A stretch of DNA of 64,000 bases from CALLMM01 sp964429855 (lineage in GTDB: Bacteria > Armatimonadota > Chthonomonadetes > Chthonomonadales > CAJBBX01), in the NCBI GenBank assembly GCA_964429855.1, contig CAYSDM010000001.1:148341-212340 (forward strand). The letters run 5' to 3'. Below the pieces are notes generated by a model. That model saw nothing but the letters and a program-made list of their open reading frames with translations. It was not told where the DNA came from and did not search any database. This document shows, one piece after another, positions 16,404 to 25,040 of this stretch. Each line of letters opens with the position of its first letter. Position 1 is the first letter of the stretch. Made by a program: the position numbers and the translations under genes.

Positions 16404-17104
16404 CAGAATCTCCTCTGCGAATCGGGCGGAATCACGCACAAAATGAAGTCGAAAGTGAAGTCGGGCCAGCGCGCCACCTCTCCCTTCACGTGAACCTTCC
16501 AGACGATCTTGTTATTGCGCGATTCGAAGCTGTGCATGGCATCCGCCGGAATGGCCAGGTCGAAATGCTTCTCCAGCGGCCGGGCGATGGTGGTGGTGAC
16601 CGGTCCGGTCGTGATGATCTGTTGATCCAGCAGGGCGTTCGACTCGTTGTAGGTATCTGTGCCGCGCCGATAGGTGATCTTCTCCTCGCACACCAGATTC
16701 ACGAGGAAGTTATTCAACGGAAGCGCGCCGTGCTGCGCGATATAGGCGCGTACCCGCTCTCCCGGAACCAGAATCGTCTTCTCGATCTCCAGAATGGTCT
16801 CCCGCACCCGGATCGCGAGCAGGATGCTGCGCAGGAGAAAAACGAGCAAGCCGATGCCGACCAGTTCGAAGGGGATCAGGAACAGGGTCAGAAAGATGTC
16901 CCCCCGTCCATTCAGCCATCCGCTCACCATCTCCAGGAAAAAGAGGCTGACGATTCCGTTCCAGAAGAGACATAAGAGGAGCAGGCAGCCGATCTCCGCC
17001 GCGCGCGACTGACCGGCTTTCAAGCGCGCAGCATGGATTCGTCCCGGCTCCGCCTTGATCGTCGGCAGCAGGAGATTGGATGGCGTAATAGTTGCGGGTG
17101 CCAT
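16403..17104 (-). CDS. Two-helix membrane protein with arrestin C-domain-like region
   Basis: A 233-residue protein. Two hydrophobic helices (about 37-60 and 68-95) are followed by a cytoplasmic region whose end, HFDLAIPADAMHSFESRNNKIVWKVHVKGEV then ARWPDFTFDFILCVIPP, is typical of the second sheet of arrestin-like folds. It therefore complements the next gene, which carries an arrestin N-domain-like sequence. The ATG is 5 bases after the DUF1080 stop and its own stop overlaps the next start. No enzyme motif is visible. Probably a membrane anchor for an arrestin-like assembly; inference only. Confidence 0.62.
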   Translation of the reverse strand: MAPATITPSNLLLPTIKAEPGRIHAARLKAGQSRAAEIGCLLLLCLFWNGIVSLFFLEMVSGWLNGRGDIFLTLFLIPFELVGIGLLVFLLRSILLAIRVRETILEIEKTILVPGERVRAYIAQHGALPLNNFLVNLVCEEKITYRRGTDTYNESNALLDQQIITTGPVTTTIARPLEKHFDLAIPADAMHSFESRNNKIVWKVHVKGEVARWPDFTFDFILCVIPPDSQRRF

Positions 17105-17109
17105 GTGGA

Positions 17110-17865
17110 TCAGTACCGCTGCGCCCCCTGCAGCGGCAGGGGCTGAATCCAGATATTGCGATACTCGACCCGGTTGCCGTGATCCTGCAGGACGATGGGG
17201 CCGGGGTCTTTCAGTTCTCCGAAGCGCATTCCCCAGGTCGGGCGGGCGATCTCGACGTTGTTATGGATGACGATGCCGTTCTGCAGAATGGTGGCGCGCG
17301 CCTTCTCTGTCTGCGCGCCCTGTTCGTCGTAGCGGGGAGCGCGGTAGAGGATGTCGTAGGTCTGCCACTCCATGGGCGGTTTGCAGGCGTTGAGCAGGGG
17401 GGCATGCTGATTATAGATGGCTCCGCAGTCGCCGCGTCCCACTTCCGGCAGTCCGTAGGAGTCGAGCACCTGCACCTCGTAGCGTCCCTGCAGGAAGACG
17501 CCGCTGTTGCCCCGCGCCTGCCCCTTCACGTTGTCGGGCATCCTGGGCGTCCGAAACTCCACATGCAGGTGAAAGTCCGTGAACTTCTCGCGGGTCACGA
17601 CATCGCCGCCACGCGAGACCACCGCGCCGTCGTTGACGGGCCAGGCGGCATCCCTGCCATCAATGCGCATCCAGTTTTTCTTAAGTTCCTCCTCTTTGCC
17701 GCTGAAGAGGACGATTCTCTCTCTGGTGACTGCCGCGTCCTGTTTCGGCTCTCCCGCCTGCGCCATATGCGCGGTGTTGATCGCCAGCCAGCCGCATGCG
17801 ACCGCCGTAAGTCCCGCTCCCATCGCCAGCAGGCTGTTTCGGCTCAATCCCATTCTTTTCATCAT
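17110..17865 (-). CDS. Secreted DUF1080 (3-keto-disaccharide hydrolase-like) protein
   Basis: A 251-residue exported protein. The N-terminus has a twin-Met start, a hydrophobic segment (about 14-35) and then a DUF1080 lectin-like beta-sandwich (about 45-245): LFSGKEEELKKNW, DFHLHVEFRTPRMP, ARGNSGVFLQGRYEVQVLDSYG, MEWQTYDILYRAPRYD, GPIVLQDHGNRVEYRNIWIQPL. DUF1080 proteins are abundant in Planctomycetes and Armatimonadota and some cleave 3-keto-glycosides. It heads the set that continues into the arrestin-like and ATPase genes with a 5-base gap, which may be an operon or simple packing. Confidence 0.88.
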   Translation of the reverse strand: MMKRMGLSRNSLLAMGAGLTAVACGWLAINTAHMAQAGEPKQDAAVTRERIVLFSGKEEELKKNWMRIDGRDAAWPVNDGAVVSRGGDVVTREKFTDFHLHVEFRTPRMPDNVKGQARGNSGVFLQGRYEVQVLDSYGLPEVGRGDCGAIYNQHAPLLNACKPPMEWQTYDILYRAPRYDEQGAQTEKARATILQNGIVIHNNVEIARPTWGMRFGELKDPGPIVLQDHGNRVEYRNIWIQPLPLQGAQRY

Positions 17866-17900
17866 CGCTTCCCTTTTCGTTTGTTGTGATTGAAACTCTG

Positions 17901-18962
17901 TTAAAGCGGCGTCCAGTCCATATCTGGCGTGACGCGCTCGCAGAAGCCCGCCATCAGTCTGGCGGCGTTCTCGATATCGTCCAGATTCATCACTTCGGAT
18001 GGCGTATGCATATAGCGCAGAGGGACCCCGATCAAGCCGGTCGCCATGCCGGCGCGGTTTATCTGCATGGCGTTGGCATCGGTTCCGGTTCCGCCGGGAG
18101 CCGCGTTTACCTGATACGGTATCTCCCGTTCCCGGGCGGTCTGCGTCAGCAGTTCAAACACGCGGGGATTGATATTGGCTCCGCGGGTGATGATAGGACC
18201 GTTGCCCAGCTTGATATCGCCGACTCGCTTTTTCTCCGCGCCGGGAAAGTCCACCGCATGCCCGACATCGGTTGCCAGACCCACGAGCGGATCAACGCTG
18301 TAGGCGCTGGTGCGCGCTCCCCGCAGCCCGATCTCTTCCTGAACGGTCGAAACGGCGAAGACCGCCGCCTTCAGGTCGCTCTTTGCCAGCAGGCGCAGCG
18401 CCTCCGCCACCACGAAGAGGCCCATCTTATTATCGAAACTGCGCGCCGTGCAGAGGCTTCCCTGCAGCGGCTGCATATCCTGCGCATAGGTGACACAATC
18501 GCCGATGGAGACCAGCGTTTCCGCCTCCTTGCGGTCTTTCGCGCCGATGTCAATCCAGAGATCGTCCAGTTTGACGCTCTTGCCGCGCTCTTCCGCCTCC
18601 ATCAGATGAACAGCGCGCCGTCCCAGCACTCCCAGTACCGGTCCGGAGGCGGTATGCACATGAACCCGCTGTCCGACCGTCACGACCGGATCATGTCCGC
18701 CGATCGAACCGAAATAGATCATGCCATCTTCGCTGAGGTAGCGCACCTGGAACCCGATTTCGTCGGCATGTCCCGCCAGCATAATCCGCGGCTTCCCCTC
18801 CGGATTGCGCACCGCGAAAACGTTGCCCATCACATCGGTTCGCACCTCATCCGCGTATACGGAAACCGCCTCCCGATAGACTCGCTGCACCGCCTGTTCA
18901 TAGCCGGAGGGGCCCGGCGTATCCACCAGTCGCTTCAGAAAAGCAAACGATTCTTCTCGCAT
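17901..18962 (-). CDS. M42 family metallopeptidase (FrvX/glutamyl aminopeptidase type)
   Basis: A 353-residue cytoplasmic dinuclear zinc aminopeptidase of family M42, which usually assembles into tetrahedral dodecamers and trims peptides. Motifs in order: GPSGYE near residue 16, AGHADEIGF (H-x-D ligand/catalytic pair), GSIGGHDP, STVQEEIGLRG (catalytic Glu), ATDVGHAVD, PGGTGTDANAM and the ligand in RYMHTPSEVM. I use the ATG at 18962 because GGAAGAGAAGGG precedes it and the family begins here; an upstream ATG at 19052 would add 30 unrelated residues. It sits 35 bases upstream of the DUF1080 gene. Confidence 0.93.
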   Translation of the reverse strand: MREESFAFLKRLVDTPGPSGYEQAVQRVYREAVSVYADEVRTDVMGNVFAVRNPEGKPRIMLAGHADEIGFQVRYLSEDGMIYFGSIGGHDPVVTVGQRVHVHTASGPVLGVLGRRAVHLMEAEERGKSVKLDDLWIDIGAKDRKEAETLVSIGDCVTYAQDMQPLQGSLCTARSFDNKMGLFVVAEALRLLAKSDLKAAVFAVSTVQEEIGLRGARTSAYSVDPLVGLATDVGHAVDFPGAEKKRVGDIKLGNGPIITRGANINPRVFELLTQTAREREIPYQVNAAPGGTGTDANAMQINRAGMATGLIGVPLRYMHTPSEVMNLDDIENAARLMAGFCERVTPDMDWTPL

Positions 18963-19108
18963 TCCCTTCTCTTCCTGCACCGGCGGTTCGCGCCGGTCTC
19001 CGCGTTTGATACGTCTTTCACGCAAAAGGTAGTTCGACAGAGAACGGCGCATTCCTGCCGCGATATGCCCAGCTTCCGGGGATCGGGCGTATCGCGCCGC
19101 CTTGCGCG

Positions 19109-19534
19109 TTATGCGGATGTCGGCGAGCGGTGGAAGTGCGCCATCTTCCAGGCTCCGTTGATCCGAACGTAGACGCGAGTTTCATTGAAGGTCGTCCAGC
19201 GCGGTCTGCCGTTGTCATCATAGGTCATCAGGCGCGTATAGGTGACGATGCCGGTCTCTCCGTAAAGCTGCACCTGCGGATTGAGCATATCGAATCGCGC
19301 GGGTCGGTTCGCGGGATTCTGTGCCATCAGGCGGATGAGCGATAGATGGAACTCCACGCCGTCTATCCGATAAGGGCAGACATCTTCAAAGCAGGTTAAA
19401 TCCGGGGCGCACAATGCCGCATAGGTCTCCGGATCGCCCTGATGGATGGCATCCAGCATCAGCCAGGTCGTCACCAGCAGTTCGCGCTGCTCCGTGCCGA
19501 TCCCCATCGCCTGTATGACAGCCTCTTCAATCAT
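19109..19534 (-). CDS. NTF2-like (SnoaL/DUF4440/CaMKII-association-type) protein
   Basis: A 141-residue cytoplasmic cone-shaped NTF2-fold protein. Features: an N-terminal helix with LLVTTWLMLDAIHQGDPETYAAL, then LTCFEDVCPYRIDGVEFH, and the paired strands GIVTYTRLMTYDDNGRPRWTTFNETRVY and INGAWKMAHFHRSP. The last segment is typical of the CaMKII-association-domain-like subgroup. Such proteins are small-molecule binders or isomerases of varied function. GGAGCAGAGGG lies immediately upstream of the ATG. It is divergent from nrdR. Confidence 0.85.
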   Translation of the reverse strand: MIEEAVIQAMGIGTEQRELLVTTWLMLDAIHQGDPETYAALCAPDLTCFEDVCPYRIDGVEFHLSLIRLMAQNPANRPARFDMLNPQVQLYGETGIVTYTRLMTYDDNGRPRWTTFNETRVYVRINGAWKMAHFHRSPTSA

Positions 19535-19642
19535 CCCTCTGCTCCTCTCCTTCGTTATGATCCGGTAGATTCGCGGTCGGGGATGGTTTCCCCTTTTCGT
19601 CCGGCTTTCTGCCGCCTGTTGATAGCCTGGAGGAGATGTTGT

Positions 19643-19658
19643 ATACTATTTATAGTAG
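19643..19658 (+). promoter_or_regulatory. Possible third, upstream NrdR-like box
   Basis: ATACTATTTATAGTAG matches about 12 of 16 positions of the NrdR-box consensus and contains the inverted repeat TACTAT-TT-ATAGTA. It lies 83 bases upstream of box 1, between the divergent NTF2-like gene and nrdR, so it could affect either. Confidence 0.35.
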
Positions 19659-19720
19659 TTTTCAGTGAAAACGAACGCCATATCTTGTAAAAAACGGCGA
19701 AAAATCTACTTTCAACCCTC

Positions 19721-19749
19721 TTGACAGTCCATATATAGGGTGTTATTAT
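19721..19749 (+). promoter_or_regulatory. Sigma-70-type promoter of nrdR-nrdJ
   Basis: TTGACA (19721-19726) and TATTAT (19744-19749) are separated by exactly 17 bases; transcription should begin near 19756, about 40 bases before the nrdR ATG. One NrdR box lies inside the spacer and a second just downstream of the expected start site. Confidence 0.8.
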
Positions 19750-19773
19750 GCTCGCAGCCACTATATGTGGAAG
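19726..19773 (+). promoter_or_regulatory. Paired NrdR boxes
   Basis: Two 16-base elements, AGTCCATATATAGGGT (19726-19741) and CCACTATATGTGGAAG (19758-19773), resemble the NrdR-box consensus acaCwATATATwGtgt. Their starts are 32 bases apart, three helical turns, which is the spacing known for cooperative NrdR binding. They overlap the promoter spacer and start site and should give repression. Confidence 0.75.
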
Positions 19774-19796
19774 CCCGCGAGCGCGAGGCGATTGCC

Positions 19797-20258
19797 ATGC
19801 GATGTCCGTTCTGTGGTTCTAAAGAAGACAGGGTGCTCGACTCCCGCGAGTCGCAGGAAGGCGACACTATCCGCCGCCGCCGTGAATGCAAAGGCTGCGG
19901 ACGCCGCTATACCACTTTCGAGCAGATCGAAGAGATGGCTCTGTTCGTGGTGAAGAAGAGCGGTCGGCGCGAACCGTTCAGCCGGGAGAAACTGCTGCAC
20001 GGAATGCGTCTTGCCTGCACCAGTCGCCCGGTCAGCTTCGAGATGCTGGAGCAGATCGCCAGCGACATCGAGCGGATGCTCTACAACCGCCTGGAGCGCG
20101 AGGTCTCCTCGCTGGAGATCGGCGACATGGTGATGGAGCGGCTGCGGGGAGTGGATCAGGTGGCTTATGTGCGCTTTGCGTCCGTCTACAAGCACTTTGA
20201 GGACGCCACGCAGTTCAAGGAGATCGTCAACCTGCTGCGTAAGCGCACGAAACCGTAA
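19797..20258 (+). CDS. nrdR: Transcriptional repressor NrdR
   Basis: A 153-residue NrdR, the dATP/ATP-sensing repressor of ribonucleotide reductase genes. The N-terminal zinc ribbon has four Cys (MRCPFCG... then ECKGCGRRYTTFE); residues about 48-138 are the ATP-cone (VVKKSGRREPFSREKLLHGM, GDMVMERLRGVDQVAYVRFASVYKHF). I use the ATG at 19797, where the zinc ribbon starts and GAGG precedes it. It lies 52 bases upstream of the class II RNR gene in the same direction, and two NrdR boxes overlap its promoter, so it probably controls itself and nrdJ. Confidence 0.97.
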   Translation: MRCPFCGSKEDRVLDSRESQEGDTIRRRRECKGCGRRYTTFEQIEEMALFVVKKSGRREPFSREKLLHGMRLACTSRPVSFEMLEQIASDIERMLYNRLEREVSSLEIGDMVMERLRGVDQVAYVRFASVYKHFEDATQFKEIVNLLRKRTKP

Positions 20259-20310
20259 GAACAGAACCGGGTTGTCAGTGACTCAGCGATAGAGGGAGGA
20301 GTACGAACCG

Positions 20311-23300
20311 ATGCAGGACCCGAAAATAGAGCAGACCGATATGATGGCGGCGATGGAGGAGGAGCAGGCTGCCGCGCGCGAAGCGGAGACCGAGAAGGCG
20401 GTCGTCGCGCGCGCCGGCGGCGGGCGCAAAACCAGAGCGCCGGGATTGAAAATTTCGCGCCGCTTCACCGAGACGGGAGAGGATGTCTGGAACTCCGTCG
20501 AGTGGGAGAAGCGCACCGCCGCGATCACCGACGAACAGGGAAACGTCGTCTTCGAGCAGACCGATATTGACGCGCCGAAATCCTGGACGCAGCTTGCCGT
20601 CAAGGTGGTCGCTTCCAAGTACTTCCGAGGGCATATCGGGACGCCGGAGCGCGAAAACAGCGTTCGGCAGCTTATTCAGCGGGTCTCCTACACCATCTCC
20701 GACTGGGGAAAGACGCAGGGCTACTTCGCTTCCGAGGCGGATTTCCTCGCCTTCCGCGATGAACTGACTCATATCCTGCTGCATCAGAAAGCCGCCTTTA
20801 ACTCGCCGGTCTGGTTCAATGTGGGGCTGGCGGATCAGCCCCGCCCGCAGTGTTCGGCGTGCTTTATCAACTCTGTACAGGATACGATGGACAGCATTCT
20901 GACGCTGGCGAAGACCGAGGGAATGCTGTTTAAGTTCGGTTCCGGCACCGGAACCAACTTCTCCACTCTGCGCTCCTCGCGAGAGCGGTTGCAGGGGGGC
21001 GGAACCGCTTCGGGACCGGTCTCCTTCATGCGCGGTTATGACTCGTTTGCCGGGGTCATCAAGTCGGGCGGAAAGACCCGCCGCGCGGCTAAAATGGTCA
21101 TCCTCAACGTGGATCACCCGGACATCGTTCCCTTCATCACCTGCAAAGCCGATGAGGAGAAGAAGGCGTGGGCGCTGATTGACGCCGGTTACAACGGCAA
21201 CTTCAACGTTCCGGGCGGAGCCTACGACAGCGTCTCCTATCAGAACGCCAACCACTCCGTGCGCGTGACCGATGAGTTTATGAACGCCTATCTCAATAAC
21301 GGCGTCTGGCACACGCATAACGTTCTGGACGGCTCGGTGTCGGACACCTATCAGGCGGTTGAACTGATGCGTCTGATTGCGGAGAGCGCGTGGGTCTGCG
21401 GCGATCCGGGAATGCAGTACGATACGACGATCAACAGATGGCACACCTGCAAAAACACGGATCGCATCCATGCCAGCAATCCCTGCTCGGAGTATATGTT
21501 CCTCAACGACAGCGCGTGCAACCTTGCCTCGCTGAACCTGATGAAGTTCCGCCGTTCCGATGGCGAGTTCGATGTGGACAGCTTCAAGCACGCCTGCCGG
21601 ATCATGATTACCGCACAGGAGATACTGGTCGAGAACGCCTCCTATCCGACCGAAGCCATCGAGAAGAACAGCCACGACTATCGTCCGTTGGGACTCGGTT
21701 ATGCGAACCTGGGCGCGCTGCTGATGTCACGCGGACTGGCGTATGACAGCGACGCCGGTCGCGCGCTTGCCGGCGCCATCACCGCCATCATGACGGGCGA
21801 AGCCTATCATCAGTCGGCGATAATCGCCCGCGATCATGGCGGCCCCTTCCGGGGGTATGAGCCGAACCGCGAGCCGTTCCTGGACGTGATGCGGATGCAC
21901 CGCGACTCGGTGGAGGGGATCGAGGAGCGATATGTTCCCGGCGATATGATGGACGGCGCGCGCACCGCCTGGGATAACGCCATCGCGATGGGCGAGAAGT
22001 ACGGCTATCGTAACGCGCAGGCTACTGTACTGGCGCCTACCGGATGTCTGGTAGAGGGGTCGTTAATCGTTACGGATCGCGGTTTGATGCGTCTGCGCCG
22101 CCTGGGAAATATTAATGGGCCCCAGTGGCAAGACGTGGCTTTTAAGGTGTTGACCGATGAAGGCGAACAGGACGCTACCCGTTTCTATGTGAATGGAATC
22201 GAGGAAACCCGCCGCATTGTAACCCGGTGCGGTTATGCCATTCAGGGGACGCTAAAACACCGAATCAAGGTGCTGGATGCTGCCAGTGGATCGCTGAACT
22301 GGAAGCGTTTCGCCGATATCACTGCCGGTGACATCGTGGCTCTCTCTCTGGGAGAACTGATCGGATCGCCGAAGACGGTCTCGCTTCCGCCGCTGGGTGA
22401 AGAGTACTGGACGGGCGACTATACCACCCGCGTACCGCGAACGATGACGCCTGAACTGGCGGAGTTGGTCGGCTACTTTATGGGAGATGGCTCCATCCAC
22501 TCCAAAGGACCGCGCTTCTGCGTCACAAACTCTGATCGAGATGTGGCGGATCGCCTCTGTGAGCTGATGAAATCCCTGTTCAATCTGGATGCGCGCATCA
22601 TCGAGCAACAGGGCTATCATGAGGTATCGGCCCATTCCGTTCCGCTGGTTCTCTGGTGGGAAGCTTGCGGATTCGCCAAAAAAGCGCCGGGTCCGGAGCA
22701 TTGTGGGAAGGGATATCTCCCCTGTATTCCAGATGCAGTTCTGGCAACGAATGATCCGGCGGTCTACGGAGCATTTCTGCGAGGGTTGTATGAGGCGGAT
22801 GGAACCGTAACGGGCGGCATTCCCTGCTGGAGTACGGTTCATAGAGAGTTTTCTGAGGAGGTTAAGACGCTTCTGCTGGCTCTCGGAATACCGACAACCA
22901 CCCGGCAGGAGACAACCGGATGGAGCCAGGCTCCCCTCTATGTTCTCAGACTGCGCAATAAGTCCTATACGGACAGCTTCCTTTCCCGTGTGGGATTCAT
23001 CGGCGCTCGAAAACGCGAAGCCGTATCCGTCAGCCGCGTTGAGCAGTCCGCTCGATATGACTATGTCTATCTCGATCCGGCGGTTATTGAGGAACTGCTG
23101 CCTGCCAGCAGTAACCGGCGTGACGCGATGAAACTGTCTGTGAAGCGGCATAATGGAGCCATAACGCGCCGAATGGCGGAGCATCTCTATGCACAGACCG
23201 GTGATGCGCGTATTGCGAAGGCGCTGCGCTTCTTCTACGATACGGTTGCTGCCAATGAGGACGGCGGAGAACAGCTAACATACGATCTTTCAGTTCCTTC

Positions 23301-24519
23301 CAATGTGACCTACATTGCCGGCGGCTTTATCTCGCACAATACCATCGGCTTTATGATGGACTGCGATACAACCGGTATCGAGCCGGATATCGCCATCGTG
23401 AAGTACAAGAACCTGGTAGGCGGCGGCGTGATGAAGATCGTCAACAACACGGTTCCGGAAGCGCTTCAGCGATTGGGCTACTCGCCGCAGCAGGTGACCG
23501 CCATCGTGGACTATATCAACCGGGAAGATACCATTGAGGGCGCGCCTGGACTGAAGCCGGAACATCTGCCGATCTTCGACTGCGCCTTCAAGCCCGCCAA
23601 TGGCACGCGCACTATCCACTACATGGGGCATGTGAAGATGATGGCGGCGGCGCAGCCGTTCATCTCCGGCGCAATCTCCAAGACGGTGAATATGCACAAT
23701 GAGGCGACTCCCGATGATATTATGGGCGTCTATGTGGAGGGATGGCGACTCGGTCTGAAAGCCATCGCCATCTACCGCGACGGCTCCAAGCGCACCCAGC
23801 CGCTGGTGACCAGGAAGGTGGAGGCGGAGAAGAGCGCAAAGACCGAGGAGGAGACGCCGAAGACAGTTTCCCCTGCGCCTGCCCCGACTCCGACGGCGAC
23901 AACCGCGCCCGTGCAGGAAGCGCGTCCCATCCGGCGCAAACTGCCGGATGAGCGCCGCTCCATCACCCATAAGTTCAGTATTGCGGGACATGAGGGCTAT
24001 ATTACCGTCGGGATGTATGATGATGGCACACCCGGCGAGATATTCCTGACAATGAGCAAGGAAGGCTCGACGATCTCCGGTCTGATGGACACTCTGGCGA
24101 CGATGACATCGCTGGCGCTCCAGTACGGCGTTCCGCTGGAGACGCTGGTGAACAAGTTCGCGCATACCCGCTTCGAGCCGTCCGGGATCACGCCGAATCC
24201 GGATATCCGGTTCGCCAAGTCCATTCCCGACTACATCTTCCGCTGGCTCGGAACCAAGTTTCTGCCGGTGGAGGCGCAGCCTCCGGCAGAGACTCGCTCT
24301 CTGAACGGGGAGACGCCGGTGATCGAAGCGCCAGTCGCTCCCATTGCACCCACACCTTCTGCGGCTCCGTCTGCAGGCGGTTCCTTCACCGCACGAGAAC
24401 GTGAAATCTTCCAGTTGCAGGCGGACGCGCCCGCCTGCGCGGAGTGCGGCGCGCTGATGGTTCGCAACGGCGCCTGTTACAAATGCCTCAACTGCGGCTC
24501 CGTCTTCGGCTGCTCATAA
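20311..24519 (+). CDS. nrdJ: Class II (B12-dependent) ribonucleotide reductase with an intein
   Basis: A 1402-residue precursor; without the intein the enzyme is 970 residues, typical for large adenosylcobalamin-dependent RNRs that make dNTPs without oxygen dependence. Visible pieces: CSACFINSVQDTMDSI, FGSGTGTNFSTLRSS, SGGKTRRAAKMVILNVDHPD, NPCSEYMFLNDSACNLASLN (thiyl-radical Cys in NPCSE), and APTG...TIGFMMDCDTTGIEPD. The C-terminus has a TSCPD-like region and a zinc-ribbon tail (CAECG...CYKCLNCGSVFGC). An intein (22045-23340) splits APTG/TIGF. GAGGAG precedes the ATG. A separate NrdB-like subunit is not expected. Confidence 0.96.
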   Translation: MQDPKIEQTDMMAAMEEEQAAAREAETEKAVVARAGGGRKTRAPGLKISRRFTETGEDVWNSVEWEKRTAAITDEQGNVVFEQTDIDAPKSWTQLAVKVVASKYFRGHIGTPERENSVRQLIQRVSYTISDWGKTQGYFASEADFLAFRDELTHILLHQKAAFNSPVWFNVGLADQPRPQCSACFINSVQDTMDSILTLAKTEGMLFKFGSGTGTNFSTLRSSRERLQGGGTASGPVSFMRGYDSFAGVIKSGGKTRRAAKMVILNVDHPDIVPFITCKADEEKKAWALIDAGYNGNFNVPGGAYDSVSYQNANHSVRVTDEFMNAYLNNGVWHTHNVLDGSVSDTYQAVELMRLIAESAWVCGDPGMQYDTTINRWHTCKNTDRIHASNPCSEYMFLNDSACNLASLNLMKFRRSDGEFDVDSFKHACRIMITAQEILVENASYPTEAIEKNSHDYRPLGLGYANLGALLMSRGLAYDSDAGRALAGAITAIMTGEAYHQSAIIARDHGGPFRGYEPNREPFLDVMRMHRDSVEGIEERYVPGDMMDGARTAWDNAIAMGEKYGYRNAQATVLAPTGCLVEGSLIVTDRGLMRLRRLGNINGPQWQDVAFKVLTDEGEQDATRFYVNGIEETRRIVTRCGYAIQGTLKHRIKVLDAASGSLNWKRFADITAGDIVALSLGELIGSPKTVSLPPLGEEYWTGDYTTRVPRTMTPELAELVGYFMGDGSIHSKGPRFCVTNSDRDVADRLCELMKSLFNLDARIIEQQGYHEVSAHSVPLVLWWEACGFAKKAPGPEHCGKGYLPCIPDAVLATNDPAVYGAFLRGLYEADGTVTGGIPCWSTVHREFSEEVKTLLLALGIPTTTRQETTGWSQAPLYVLRLRNKSYTDSFLSRVGFIGARKREAVSVSRVEQSARYDYVYLDPAVIEELLPASSNRRDAMKLSVKRHNGAITRRMAEHLYAQTGDARIAKALRFFYDTVAANEDGGEQLTYDLSVPSNVTYIAGGFISHNTIGFMMDCDTTGIEPDIAIVKYKNLVGGGVMKIVNNTVPEALQRLGYSPQQVTAIVDYINREDTIEGAPGLKPEHLPIFDCAFKPANGTRTIHYMGHVKMMAAAQPFISGAISKTVNMHNEATPDDIMGVYVEGWRLGLKAIAIYRDGSKRTQPLVTRKVEAEKSAKTEEETPKTVSPAPAPTPTATTAPVQEARPIRRKLPDERRSITHKFSIAGHEGYITVGMYDDGTPGEIFLTMSKEGSTISGLMDTLATMTSLALQYGVPLETLVNKFAHTRFEPSGITPNPDIRFAKSIPDYIFRWLGTKFLPVEAQPPAETRSLNGETPVIEAPVAPIAPTPSAAPSAGGSFTAREREIFQLQADAPACAECGALMVRNGACYKCLNCGSVFGCS
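22045..23340 (+). mobile_element. Intein with LAGLIDADG homing endonuclease in nrdJ
   Basis: A 432-residue in-frame insertion (precursor residues 579-1010) interrupts the conserved APTG|TIGF motif of the RNR. It begins with Cys (CLVEGSLIVTDRG, block A), has the block B His (GTLKHRIKVLD), two dodecapeptide endonuclease motifs (LVGYFMGDGSI and LRGLYEADGTV), and ends VTYIAGGFISHN with Thr as the +1 extein residue. All residues for self-splicing are present. Both LAGLIDADG acidic residues are kept, so the endonuclease may still be active. The reading frame is intact throughout. Confidence 0.95.
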
Positions 24520-24585
24520 GGAAATGGTCTCCGGGGAGGAGGCGCACCTGCTCCCCGGAAGCGCTTTTCAAGGCGGGAGAGGCGG

Positions 24586-24972
24586 ATGCTGAGAATCGTG
24601 GAAGTTCACGCCGGGCAATCGGTCAACGGGGAGTATATCGTCCTGCAGAATCAAGGATTAACGACGCTGTCGCTGCGCGGGTGGATTCTCTGTGCGGACA
24701 GCTACCTGCATGGCGATCCTGCGACAGCCTCGGACGCCATGTTCATCTTTACGCAGGATGTCCCCATAAAGCCTTATACGCGCGTGGTTCTCTTTACCGG
24801 CAGCGGTGAAAACGGCTGGTACTCCACGGTGGACGGGAAGAAAGCCTACGTTGCCTACTGGGGACGGACAGAAAAAGTATGGTCTCAAGCAGGCGTCGCG
24901 CATCTTTTACAGCCTGCATCCTCTCGTCGAATTGTTCTTCTGTCTGAAAAGGAGGCGCCTGCGCCTTTGTGA
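24586..24972 (+). CDS. Lamin-tail-domain-like protein
   Basis: A 128-residue protein without a signal peptide whose residues about 3-95 look like an isolated lamin tail (LTD) immunoglobulin-like domain: RIVEVHA...NGEYIVLQNQGLTTLSLRGWILCAD, then FIFTQDVPIKPYTRVVLFTGSG and GKKAYVAYWGRTEKVWSQAG. Bacterial LTDs usually occur in secreted proteins, so a free cytoplasmic one is less usual. GGGAGAGGCGG precedes the ATG. It lies 66 bases after nrdJ and before a strong terminator, so it is probably the last gene of the nrdR transcript. No functional link to dNTP synthesis is evident. Confidence 0.7.
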   Translation: MLRIVEVHAGQSVNGEYIVLQNQGLTTLSLRGWILCADSYLHGDPATASDAMFIFTQDVPIKPYTRVVLFTGSGENGWYSTVDGKKAYVAYWGRTEKVWSQAGVAHLLQPASSRRIVLLSEKEAPAPL

Positions 24973-25014
24973 TCACAATGCCCAAGTCAAAACCTCGAAG
25001 ACAGTCCACTCTAC

Positions 25015-25040
25015 GGGGCGTTGCCATGCGCCCCTTTTTT
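25015..25040 (+). terminator. Rho-independent terminator of the nrdR-nrdJ transcript
   Basis: GGGGCG (25015-25020) pairs with CGCCCC (25029-25034) across an 8-base loop and is followed by six T residues (25035-25040). It lies about 40 bases after the LTD gene. Confidence 0.85.

Noticed and set aside
19776..20310. Cobalamin riboswitch for the B12-dependent RNR
   Set aside because: The upstream region shows NrdR boxes, but no B12-box-like sequence or leader long enough for the riboswitch.
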